Notes under the pieces: model-generated
The model's input: the letters and a program-made list of their open reading frames with translations, nothing else
Told to the model about the DNA's origin: nothing
Database searches by the model: none
DNA from: Spirochaetota bacterium
GTDB lineage: Bacteria > Spirochaetota > UBA12135 > COTS27 > JAFLEE01
DNA: 64,000 nucleotides
Direction: 5' to 3'
NCBI GenBank assembly: GCA_017302015.1
Contig: JAFLEE010000011.1
Coordinates: 25,318 to 89,317 of the forward strand
Translations under genes and position numbers: made by a program
Shown here: positions 18,195 to 26,151 of the stretch, in pieces
Position numbering within the stretch: the stretch's first letter is position 1
Layout: the number at the start of each line of letters is the position of its first letter

Positions 18195-19988
18195 ATGCAT
18201 CGAATGAGACGAACCCAGCATCTTTTCTCCTGGCGATTCCCCCGGAGAGCGATCGGGTTCATCCTGGTCATGGCGGCCCTTTGGGGCCAATCCCCCAATC
18301 CCATGGACCCCTGGCACCGGGCCCTGTGGGGTCGGTTCATGGGCGTCGATGGGGTGTTGCTCGACTATGCCGGCCCGAGCGGCGAGGTCGATCTGCCCAC
18401 GCCCGAAGACTGTCGCCTGGGGAAACCCAATGCCCTGGCATGGTGGAGTCCCATCGAAAATGGGGCCTTCTTCACCGGTCTCTACCTCGCCGGCCTTTGC
18501 CGCCGCCATGAACAAGGATCCAATGCCCAGGACCGGGAGAGGGCCCGGGTTCTGGCCCGCGGCCTTCTCTCCCTGGCCCGCACCCGATCCGATTCGGGGT
18601 TCATCGCCCGGGGCCTTGCCCCGGATGGCATGGCTTTCCACACGGTCACTTCTTCGGACCAGATCGCCCCCTGGTTCTACGGCCTCTGGCGCTATCTTCG
18701 AAGCGGCCTGCCCCATGCCGATGAGCGCGTCGAGATCCTGGGGGTTTTTCGAAAGACGGCTGACGATCTTTACCGAGGTGGTTGGCAGATTCCCACGGGC
18801 CCAGGCATGCCCGCGGGAAGCACGTTTGGGAATTGGGTGTGGAAGGATTTTCGCGGGGCTCCCCGGCTTCTCTTCGTGTGCCGGGCCATGGCCGACCTCA
18901 CCGGCGACCCCGTCTGGGAGGATCGCTACCGGCGCTACTGCGCCGAGACGCCCCTGCGCGCCCTGACCAACCGACTGGCCGTGATCGCCGAGGGCATGGG
19001 ACGCGACGTGCGTGGCGAAGACCCGGCCTTGGCGGAGAACTGCTGGGTCTACGTGGTGAGCCAGGCCATGGTGGCGGCCCTCCTTGAAATGGAAACCGAT
19101 TCGGCCACGGCCCAGGCCTATCGAAAATCATTGGAGGCCACCGCCGCCCAGGTCTATCCTCTGCTGGCGGACATCCGGTTTTTCAGGAGCCTGCCGGTGT
19201 CGGTGGATTGGCGGTCCCTCAAATACTGGAAGGTCCAGGCATCTCCCAAGGAGGCCGAGGCCCTGGCCGCCCGGCAATACATCGATTGGATGTCGCCGGG
19301 ACGCATGCACGAAACCCGCTTCATGCGCGAGCCTCTCTGCGCGGCGTGGATTTCCATGTTCGCCACCAACGCCGAATATCGACGAAGGGCCCTCTGGACC
19401 CTGGGAACCGCCCGAGCCCTCTTGAACCCCGAGAAACTCACGACGTCGCTCTTCTTCGCCGGGGAATGCGCCTGGTATGAAGCCGTTGCCCGCGGGGCGA
19501 GTTCCCTGACCCCCTCGGCCCCGCCCGTGGTAGCCCATAGCGAAGGCGCCCCCGACTGGGTGGATGACCGGGAAATTCCCCCCTGGCTCGGGGCCCGATT
19601 CTCGCACTGGTCCTCCAGACCCACCCGATGCCGGGATAAGTTCGCGGTGGTGGGGGCCCCCGGAAGTTTTGAAGGGGCCGTGTATCTGTCGGTGAAAAGG
19701 GGGCTTTCCACCCTGGCGTCAACCCCTTTTCAAATCACCCTGAGCCGTGGCGCGAAAGCCTTCCTGGTCGTTCATCAGATGGGTGGCTATGCCCCCGGGG
19801 CCCCCTGGATACCCACGACCGAAACCCTTTCCTGGTGCCCCAACCCCCAGACCACCAATATCGACCGGGTCTACGAAAACGATCTTGCCGCCGGGTCGAC
19901 CGTGACGATCCCCAGCCACACCGGTCGGGGCGAGACCAGTTACGGCATCCCCCACGGCCTCGCCTTGGTTCCAAATATCCAGAAATAA
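18195..19988 (+). CDS. Secreted protein of unknown function, probably all-alpha (alpha/alpha barrel), paralogue A
   Basis: 597 residues with an N-terminal signal region (about 15-35). The body has regularly spaced amphipathic helices and conserved clusters shared with the product of 21045-22331: DYAG, P(T/S)PED, PNALxWW, ENGxFFTGLYL, GFIARGL, SSDQxxPWFxGLWRY and a late (H/Y)E(T/N)RF(M/V)R(E/D)PLxAAW. This helical layout recalls GH88/GH105/GH127-type alpha/alpha barrels, but no known catalytic signature was matched. It has about 170 extra C-terminal residues compared with its paralogue. First gene of an operon with a TIM-barrel protein and the second paralogue. Confidence 0.7.
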   Translation: MHRMRRTQHLFSWRFPRRAIGFILVMAALWGQSPNPMDPWHRALWGRFMGVDGVLLDYAGPSGEVDLPTPEDCRLGKPNALAWWSPIENGAFFTGLYLAGLCRRHEQGSNAQDRERARVLARGLLSLARTRSDSGFIARGLAPDGMAFHTVTSSDQIAPWFYGLWRYLRSGLPHADERVEILGVFRKTADDLYRGGWQIPTGPGMPAGSTFGNWVWKDFRGAPRLLFVCRAMADLTGDPVWEDRYRRYCAETPLRALTNRLAVIAEGMGRDVRGEDPALAENCWVYVVSQAMVAALLEMETDSATAQAYRKSLEATAAQVYPLLADIRFFRSLPVSVDWRSLKYWKVQASPKEAEALAARQYIDWMSPGRMHETRFMREPLCAAWISMFATNAEYRRRALWTLGTARALLNPEKLTTSLFFAGECAWYEAVARGASSLTPSAPPVVAHSEGAPDWVDDREIPPWLGARFSHWSSRPTRCRDKFAVVGAPGSFEGAVYLSVKRGLSTLASTPFQITLSRGAKAFLVVHQMGGYAPGAPWIPTTETLSWCPNPQTTNIDRVYENDLAAGSTVTIPSHTGRGETSYGIPHGLALVPNIQK

Positions 19989-20028
19989 AAGGCGCCTCGG
20001 TTTTTCATTTGAATAGGAGTCTCCATTG

Positions 20029-21048
20029 ATGAAAAGAAATGCCCTCATGCTCTCGACCCTGGTCTGGGCCCTTTCGGCGGCTCCTTATGAAAAACCCCGG
20101 GGCGTTTATGTCGTTTTAGTAGGAGCCTCGGAGGCCCCCGAAGCCATGGCCCTGTTGACTCGACCCGAGGTCGATGGCGTCACTTTTTACCAGGGCTGGC
20201 GCACCTTCGAGCCCCAGGAGGGCGCCTACCAATGGGAATCGTTCGACCAGGTGCTCCTGGCCGCCGAAAAAACCGGCAAGCGCTGCATCTTTTCGCTCAA
20301 CGCCGGCAATTGGATCTCGAATTGGGTTTACGAAAAAGGGGTGAAGGCCCTGGGTTACCGCACCGGCGACGACTACATGACGGGCCGCATCGAGGTGTCG
20401 GACCATCGTTCGCCGGTGCCGTGGGACCCCGTCTTCCTGGGCACCTTCTCCAAAACCATCCGAGCCCTGGGCGGCCGCTACGGGACCCGGACGAACCTGG
20501 TGGCGGTGAACGTCACGGGGCCGGCCCCGGAAAACGGACTGGAACCCTGCATGTCCATGGGCGGCAAAGACGAAGCCCTCGTCCTTAACGGTTTCACCTA
20601 CGAGCGCTTCGCCGGGGCCTGGGAAACCATGATCGATGTTTTCAGCCGGGCCTTTCCCCAGAAACGCCTGACCGTGTGCACCCATGACATGTTCGGTTCC
20701 GCCCGGGATGGCCGGGCCTCGGCCATGATCCACCAATACGGGTTTTCCAATTTGGCGCCCCGCTATGGCATCTCGGCCCTCTTCGTCACCCACGACGCCT
20801 GGTTCGAGCCCTCCAATGAGTCGGTGAAAAACATCACCGCCTTTGCCGGCCGGGGCCACACGGGCATGCAACTCATTCGAAAGTATATGAAGAAAAACCT
20901 GCCCGCCGCCGACTTCGAGGCCGCTTTGGAGAAGGCCCAGACCATCGGCCGCGCCGACTGGGTAGAGGTCTTTAAAGACGATGCGCTTTATGCTCCCTAC
21001 CGAGAGATCCTCAGCCGCACCCACCAGAAACTCCTGGCCATGCCATGA
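20029..21048 (+). CDS. Secreted TIM-barrel protein, GH42/GH5-like clan GH-A candidate
   Basis: 339 residues with a short signal peptide (about 1-18). The segment VDGVTFYQGWRTFEPQEGAYQWESFDQVL is the typical second strand-helix of GH42/GH10/GH5-like barrels. Later strands are less typical: no NEP motif is seen, and AVNVTGPAPENGLE is the most likely place for a catalytic Glu. AGGAG precedes both the TTG at 20026 and the ATG at 20029. The stop overlaps the next start as ATGA. A glycosidase role is inferred from the fold only. Confidence 0.65.
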   Translation: MKRNALMLSTLVWALSAAPYEKPRGVYVVLVGASEAPEAMALLTRPEVDGVTFYQGWRTFEPQEGAYQWESFDQVLLAAEKTGKRCIFSLNAGNWISNWVYEKGVKALGYRTGDDYMTGRIEVSDHRSPVPWDPVFLGTFSKTIRALGGRYGTRTNLVAVNVTGPAPENGLEPCMSMGGKDEALVLNGFTYERFAGAWETMIDVFSRAFPQKRLTVCTHDMFGSARDGRASAMIHQYGFSNLAPRYGISALFVTHDAWFEPSNESVKNITAFAGRGHTGMQLIRKYMKKNLPAADFEAALEKAQTIGRADWVEVFKDDALYAPYREILSRTHQKLLAMP

Positions 21049-22331
21049 ACTTGATCAGGGACGCCGCCGATGGCGCCCACCGGGCCCTTTGGCAGCGCTA
21101 TTTCCCCCAAAACCGAGGGGTTCTCGTCGACTATGCCGGTGAGCAGGGCGAACTGGTATTGCCCAGCCCCGAAGACCACCATCTGGGGCGGCCCAACGCC
21201 CTTGGCTGGTGGTCGGCTGCCGAAAATGGGCCCTTTTTCACGGGGCTTTACCTTCACGGGCTCATGGATCGGGTTGAGAACGAAGGTGGCCACGACCTTC
21301 TTCAAAAAGCGCACCGTCTGGCCCAAGGTCTGGAAACTCTGGCCCTTCCCGGGGGATTTATCGCCCGTGGTTTAGGGGAAGATGGGAAGAGCCATTATCC
21401 GGCCAGTTCCAGCGACCAGACCTATCCGTGGTTTCTGGGGTTGTGGCGCTACGCTTCCAGTTCCCGAGTACCCGAAGAAGACCGGGAGCGGGTCAAGAAC
21501 CTGTGGTTTCGCCAGGCGGAGGCCCTCAGGAAAAAGTCCTGGCGGCTTCATGGCGACCCGATTTCCTTCGGTCACTTCGGAGATCTGAGCGGCGAGCCCA
21601 TGGCCGAGAAGGGCGAGGCCCGGGGGGAAGAGCCGGCCTTCGACGCCGTGGCGCGACTTCTATTTATCCACAAGGCCGCCGGCCGACTTTCGGGCGATCC
21701 CCGTTGGGAACGGGAATATCGAAAACTTCTGCTGGAAATAAATGCCGAAACCGGCTTAACCCGCCTCGACGTTCTGGAAAAGGGCGCTTCGTATGTGGAG
21801 CCCGGGGCCAATCCACGCTATCCGGTGAGCACCAATCTCTGGACTTCGGCCAGCTCCCAGGGGGCCCTCGAGGCCCTGGCAATCCTTGAAGAAGACCCGT
21901 CCACGCGGGCCTGTTTTAAAAGGGGGCTTCGAAAAAATGCCCAGCAGGCCCTGGCGTACCTCCCGCTATTCGAAAACTACAGGGCCGACCATGGCCTGAC
22001 CTTCACGTCTGATTGGCGGCCCCTGAATGATTTGTGGTACCCCCAGCACAATGCCGCCGAGGCCGTTGCCGTGGCCACCCGCCAGTACGGCCCCTGGCAT
22101 CAAACCCTCTGCCCGGGCAAGCACTATGAAAACCGCTTCGTGCGTGACCCCCTTTTCGCCGCCTGGGTCCTGGCCCGAAGCGGCGAGGGCGACCTCGTGG
22201 GCCCCAGCCGACCGACCCTGGAAAAAATGCTCCGTCACTTCCCGTACCCCCGCCTGTTTGGGTGCGCCTTTTTCATGGCCGAAAACCTGGCGGCGGCCCT
22301 CATGGCCCCCTGTGGAAAGCCATCGCCCTGA
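21045..22331 (+). CDS. Protein of unknown function, probably alpha/alpha barrel, paralogue B
   Basis: 428 residues, no signal peptide, overlapping the upstream stop by ATGA. It shares with the product of 18195-19988 the clusters VDYAG, SPEDHHLGRPNALGWW, ENGPFFTGLYLHG, GFIARGL, SSDQTYPWFLGLWRYA and YENRFVRDPLFAAWV. The absence of a signal peptide suggests a cytoplasmic enzyme acting after the secreted paralogue. Acidic residues in DYAG, PED and ENG are conserved in both and are the best catalytic candidates. No named family recognised. Confidence 0.7.
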   Translation: MNLIRDAADGAHRALWQRYFPQNRGVLVDYAGEQGELVLPSPEDHHLGRPNALGWWSAAENGPFFTGLYLHGLMDRVENEGGHDLLQKAHRLAQGLETLALPGGFIARGLGEDGKSHYPASSSDQTYPWFLGLWRYASSSRVPEEDRERVKNLWFRQAEALRKKSWRLHGDPISFGHFGDLSGEPMAEKGEARGEEPAFDAVARLLFIHKAAGRLSGDPRWEREYRKLLLEINAETGLTRLDVLEKGASYVEPGANPRYPVSTNLWTSASSQGALEALAILEEDPSTRACFKRGLRKNAQQALAYLPLFENYRADHGLTFTSDWRPLNDLWYPQHNAAEAVAVATRQYGPWHQTLCPGKHYENRFVRDPLFAAWVLARSGEGDLVGPSRPTLEKMLRHFPYPRLFGCAFFMAENLAAALMAPCGKPSP

Positions 22332-22468
22332 AACCACTTGAAAGCCCGGCAACGCGCGCTGCGATCAAGCGCTGCGAGGCGCCCTGATTCCCCGATCCCT
22401 TTCATCCGAGGCTTCAGCAGATCGGCCCGTCCACTCCGCCCGATCTCCCCACCGATGATTCTGCCCCC

Positions 22469-22760
22469 CAGCCCATCCGCCGATGATTTGAGAAAAAAAG
22501 CATGCGAAATTACGAAACACATGGAAATGCTAGCCACTTCAGAAATTGTGTGCCGTTTTCGAGTGAAATCTCACATGCCTCACTCACATGAGGGCTTTTC
22601 CTCTGGCCGACATATGGTTTTCATGTTTGTAGCCAGGCGTTTCCGGACGGCTTGGGCTTTTTGGGCGCGAAATCGCGCTGGGTTAGGATTGGCTCCGTGA
22701 GCCACTTCCTGCGGCGTCAGGCCAAAGTGAGCGGTATGCGGGCGCAGGTTGCGTGGCACC
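22469..22760 (-). mobile_element. Decayed IS, copy C: diverged transposase C-terminus
   Basis: The reverse strand reads NLRPHTAHFGLTPQEV to RPEEKPSCE and a stop at 22580, aligning with DYNNRPHTALFGNTPFEV and RPEETPPCE of copy B. The shared flank begins with CAGCCCAT(T/C)C-like sequence and TTTGAGAAAA, as in copies A and B, but is more diverged. Only the last 60 residues of the transposase remain. Confidence 0.65.
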
Positions 22761-23089
22761 AATCCGATCAGGTTGAGGTAGGAATGGTCCGTTTGACCTC
22801 CGCAGGGACAATCCCTGTGGCAGCAAAGACCTTCAAAACCGGGTGGTAACGCTAGTAGGGACGGAGTTAGGTATTGGAACATGGAGTGATCTTCAGAAAA
22901 AGCCGGGCAAGCCTTAAAACAGCGTAATTACCTGGGTATTAACCGGGATCCGTAATTTCGGAGGTCCTCTTATAAAAGTGACTGGGAATGGGCTGGGGGG
23001 CCTAGGACAGAGGTCGGGACGGAACACTTTCGGCGGACTTATAGCCTGATTCCATCCCTTTACATAAAAGGGGTTTGGGTTGATAATTC
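22761..23089. other. Intergenic, nothing recognised
   Basis: No gene seen between IS copy C and the operator at 23090. Base composition falls towards AT in the second half, marking entry to the lower-GC island. Confidence 0.4.
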
Positions 23090-23131
23090 TTTGTCCCAAA
23101 TATTGGGACAAATGTCCCATTATTTGGGACA
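23090..23131. promoter_or_regulatory. Paired palindromic operator (TGTCCCA/TGGGACA)
   Basis: Two inverted repeats lie in tandem. The first has arms TTTGTCCCAA (23090-23099) and TTGGGACAAA (23103-23112) around ATA. The second has arms TGTCCCA (23113-23119) and TGGGACA (23125-23131) around TTATT. They end 11 bases before the ATG at 23143. Position and symmetry suggest autoregulation by the HTH protein encoded downstream. Confidence 0.65.
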
Positions 23132-23142
23132 AAGAGAGCCCT

Positions 23143-23640
23143 ATGAAACCGTTGGATATTCTGGTGCTGCTCAAAATCTTTTTCTGGCCACACGGAAGAT
23201 GGACCATCCGCGAAATCGCAACTTCCATCAACATCGGGAAAACCAACGTCGATAGAGCCTTGAAAAGGATGGCGGTAGTGCGTCTCTATGACCCTGCAAG
23301 TCGCAATGTTCTAGTGAAAAATCTAGAAGAGTTTATCCTGCATGGCTTGCCTTATGTGTTCCCCGCTAAAAACGGTAAGATGTGTACCGGAATTGTCACA
23401 GCGTGGTCGGCATCACCGCTCAAAGAGAAGATAGCCGCCGAGGAAAATGTGGTTTGGCCTTTCGTCAAAGGAAAGGCCAGAGGAAGGGCATTAATTCCGC
23501 TTTGTCCGGCAGTTCCAAAGGCTGCCCTAGATGATTTCAAACTCTATGAAATGTTTTCCCTGATTGACGCATACCGGGCAGGGAAAATAAGAGATAGAGA
23601 AATAGCGCGGGAAGAAATCAGCAAGAGACTTGGGAACTGA
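23143..23640 (+). CDS. HTH-domain protein, probable antitoxin/repressor of the pair
   Basis: 165 residues. A winged-helix-like DNA-binding part (about 1-65) contains HGRWTIREIATSINIGKTNVDRALKRM. The remainder has no recognised domain. An open frame extends upstream to 23080, but that part encodes only the palindromes (reading as CPK and WDK repeats), so the ATG at 23143 after AAGAGAG-like sequence is preferred. The nucleotidyltransferase gene starts 4 bases after the stop. GC content and codon use are visibly lower than in the rest of the window, which suggests transfer. Antitoxin role is inferred from context. Confidence 0.65.
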   Translation: MKPLDILVLLKIFFWPHGRWTIREIATSINIGKTNVDRALKRMAVVRLYDPASRNVLVKNLEEFILHGLPYVFPAKNGKMCTGIVTAWSASPLKEKIAAEENVVWPFVKGKARGRALIPLCPAVPKAALDDFKLYEMFSLIDAYRAGKIRDREIAREEISKRLGN

Positions 23641-23644
23641 TAAA

Positions 23645-24337
23645 ATGAACGCTAGTGTTGCCTATATGCTTGAAAAAGCAGCCTCAGTTCTCGGCCCAAT
23701 GCTAAGCAAACTGGTTTTCACCGGTGGTGCAGTTGTCCCCATCTACCTCGATAAAAACCCAACGGAATTTCGACCTACTCAAGATGTAGATTGTGTCATC
23801 GAAGTTGCGGGAAGGGCTTCTTACGGGAGACTTGAGGAGGAACTTCGGCGCCTCGGGCTTAAAAACGACATTCAATCTGGTGTCATCTGCCGATGGATTG
23901 CAGACGACATTCTCATAGATATTATGCCGACAGATAAAAACATTCTTGGCTTTACCAACTCGTGGTATAAAAAGGGATTGGAGAACGGAGTTCTTTCCCC
24001 CCTTCCATCCGGGAAGCGCATTCTTGTCTTTACCTATGAACACCTGCTCTGTTCCAAAATAGAGGCTTTCTGGTCGAGAGGAGCCGGAGACATCCTTACC
24101 AGCAAGGATATGGAAGATGTCGTAATGCTGCTCGCCTTTTCTTCAAGGGCAGATGGTCTACTGAAGACGGATAATGAAATACTGCGCCACCTTGCTGAGG
24201 AATTCAGGAAACTTCTGAGCCTAAGAAATTATCTGGAGGAAATCGGCGGCTTCTTTCTTCCGGACAAAAAGAGCCAAGCCAAAGTCAGGGAAGTCGCGGA
24301 ACTGATGAATAACACGATCGTGCTGGGGAAACAATGA
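23645..24337 (+). CDS. AbiEii/MNT-like nucleotidyltransferase, probable toxin
   Basis: 230 residues. It has the polymerase-beta fold signature: a GG pair (Gly27-Gly28 in FTGGAVVPIYL), the metal-binding pair DVD (Asp47, Asp49) and a third acidic strand in DDILIDIMPTD. A later KIEAFWSRGAGDILTSKDMEDVVML segment matches the C-terminal helix region of AbiEii-type toxins. Such enzymes transfer nucleotides to RNA or tRNA and cause growth arrest unless restrained by a partner. The HTH gene 4 bases upstream is that likely partner. Phage defence or element stability would be the role; both are inference. Confidence 0.65.
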   Translation: MNASVAYMLEKAASVLGPMLSKLVFTGGAVVPIYLDKNPTEFRPTQDVDCVIEVAGRASYGRLEEELRRLGLKNDIQSGVICRWIADDILIDIMPTDKNILGFTNSWYKKGLENGVLSPLPSGKRILVFTYEHLLCSKIEAFWSRGAGDILTSKDMEDVVMLLAFSSRADGLLKTDNEILRHLAEEFRKLLSLRNYLEEIGGFFLPDKKSQAKVREVAELMNNTIVLGKQ

Positions 24338-24669
24338 AAAAATGTTAATGGCAATTTCCATCGACTATTGTCCATCATTCACTTCGGCAGGGTCATGGCT
24401 TGGGTGGAACTGACCAGAAACTACTCGCTTCGAAAATGTCCGTGCACTACCCGAGAAACTGTTTCAGCACATCGGATCTCGAATTCGGCGGGCGCATGAC
24501 TTTGCAACGTCATCCGCCACCGTTGCAACCTGGTTGCAAACTTAAATTGAAATCATGGCAAGCGACCGCAAATGATGGAACGTGTGACGGGGTAGATTTG
24601 TATAGAAGAATCAACTGATGGGAAGTGATGAAACCCGTCCATAACCGATGCTCTCCATGCCCTCCTTCC
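24338..24669. other. Intergenic, no gene supported
   Basis: A low-GC stretch with only short open frames, none with a ribosome site or family resemblance. It leads into a tRNA 3' fragment. Confidence 0.45.
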
Positions 24670-24711
24670 TTCACACGGTAGGGGTCACAGGTTCGAGCCC
24701 TGTAGCGCCCA
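24670..24711 (+). other. tRNA 3' half without a 5' half (Val-CAC-like), candidate attachment-site scar
   Basis: The bases TTCACAC (24670-24676) look like an anticodon loop with CAC. A perfect T-arm follows: stem ACAGG/CCTGT (24687-24691 and 24699-24703) with loop TTCGAGC. The acceptor strand AGCGCCC (24704-24710) and discriminator A complete the 3' end. The matching 5' acceptor GGGCGCT and a D-arm are absent upstream, and the anticodon stem has a mismatch. A tRNA 3' end standing alone next to foreign DNA is the classic product of integration at a tRNA gene. Confidence 0.6.
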
Positions 24712-24714
24712 ATG

Positions 24715-24742
24715 AAAAACCCCGGTAATTACCGGGGTTTTT
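24715..24742 (+). terminator. Rho-independent terminator
   Basis: The perfect hairpin CCCCGGTAATTACCGGGG (24720-24737) is flanked by AAAAA and TTTTT. It lies 3 bases after the tRNA fragment, as expected of the original tRNA terminator. It would work in either direction. Confidence 0.85.
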
Positions 24743-25160
24743 GCTTATTGGATAAAGAAGGACAAGATGGCGGGATTCGCCGTTGTAATGATATTGCAAA
24801 CTTTTCTCAAAAATCGGTAGTGCTTAGGGTAGGGGTCGTTTTGGGTTACCTAAACTGAATTTCGTTCGACTTCACGTTGCAAAGGCATTTCGCAAGATAA
24901 ATACCGGTGTTTGCAACGAGTCGCCAACACGGAATCTTCCGAATGGTGCGACCCTCTTTGGTTTTTAGGTGGGGCCAGAAATTTGGGACGAATGCAGAGT
25001 GGGATGAGATTGAAATGTTTGGGAAGTGGAAACAACCTCTGCCATCAACTTCGTCGATGAATGTGAAATCACTTTACGTGGTGGAGAAGGAGTAACTTGG
25101 CGAATCATGGAACGAATGAGTGGATAATGGTTCCAGCGTTCCAGGATGATAGGATTCGCC
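24743..25160. other. Intergenic, nothing recognised
   Basis: Mixed-composition sequence between the terminator and the methyltransferase gene. Short frames on both strands lack ribosome sites and family resemblance. Confidence 0.4.
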
Positions 25161-25907
25161 ATGGATATCCCGCGAATATTTACCATCACTGAAAGCGCCC
25201 ACCGCATCCACAATCCGATCACGCCCGAAAAACTCGCCACGCTAGGGATTGCGCTGCGTCTGGAACCGGGGACGAGGGTTATTGACCTCGGCAGCGGCTC
25301 GGGGGAAATGCTCTGTACTTGGGCGCGCGACCATGGGATCGTCGGCACCGGTGTCGACCTGAGCCAATTATTCACCGAGCAGGCGAAACATCGCGCGGTC
25401 GCGCTGGGCGTCGCGGACCAGGTGAAGTTTATTCACGGCGATGCGGCCGGCTACCTCTCTGACGAGAAGGTCGGTTTGGCCGCCTGCCTCGGCGCCACTT
25501 GGATCGGCGGGGGAGTCGCCGGCACCATCGAACTACTTGCGAAGAGTCTCAGCGCAGGGGGGATCCTCCTCGTTGGCGAACCTTACTGGCGAAGGTTGCC
25601 GCCGTCTGAAGAGGTTGCCAAGAGGTGCGAGGCCCAGTCGATCTCGGACTTTCTCGTGCTTCCGGAACTTATCGCGTCTTTCGGTCGCCTCGGTTACGAC
25701 CTCGTGGAAATGGTCTTGGCGGACCAGGATGGCTGGGATCGGTACGAGGCGGCCAAATGGCTTACCATGAAGAAATGGCTGGAAAGCAATCCAGGGGACG
25801 ATTTCGGCAAGGAGGTCCGGGCCCTGCTGAGTTCGGAACCCGAGAGGCATGCGACCTATACGCGGGAGTACCTGGGTTGGGGGGTGTTCGCGCTGATGGC
25901 TCGGTGA
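25161..25907 (+). CDS. SAM-dependent class I methyltransferase
   Basis: 248 residues. Motif I VIDLGSGSGE binds S-adenosylmethionine, followed by GTGVDLS (acidic end of strand 2) and FIHGDAAGY. The fold is the Methyltransf_11/25 type used on small molecules. The C-terminal half (EEVAKRCEAQ onward) is family-specific and does not reveal the substrate. ATG 25161 has AGGA 6 bases upstream and is preferred over 25146. It stands alone, with no operon partner. Confidence 0.8.
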   Translation: MDIPRIFTITESAHRIHNPITPEKLATLGIALRLEPGTRVIDLGSGSGEMLCTWARDHGIVGTGVDLSQLFTEQAKHRAVALGVADQVKFIHGDAAGYLSDEKVGLAACLGATWIGGGVAGTIELLAKSLSAGGILLVGEPYWRRLPPSEEVAKRCEAQSISDFLVLPELIASFGRLGYDLVEMVLADQDGWDRYEAAKWLTMKKWLESNPGDDFGKEVRALLSSEPERHATYTREYLGWGVFALMAR

Positions 25908-26151
25908 GGGGCGATGTAGGGCATTTGCGCGTCCGTTTGGTCTGCGACGGCGACCAGGAGCCGTGGAAAATGGATCATGGAACAACGGTCCTTTTGCGTC
26001 CCGCGGCGGGCTCCCGCCACTTCGGGGATGTTCCACGCCCGGAAGAAACGATGTCGTTTCCCGGTCTTGGGCGCGCCCCCCTCCCCTGTGCGGGGACACG
26101 ACAAACGGGCGTCGTCTTGGCCCTGCGTTTCCGTCCGTCCATCGCCCCGCC
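25908..26151. other. Convergent intergenic region, nothing recognised
   Basis: The 244 bases between the methyltransferase stop and the DUF2341 protein stop show no clear terminator or gene. Confidence 0.4.

Noticed and set aside
24400-24618. 72-codon open frame in the low-GC island
   Set aside because: No ribosome site, no motif, and stops in the most protein-like alternative frame.
24600-24711. Complete tRNA gene
   Set aside because: Only the T-arm and 3' acceptor strand fold. No 5' acceptor strand or D-arm was found upstream, so only a fragment is reported.
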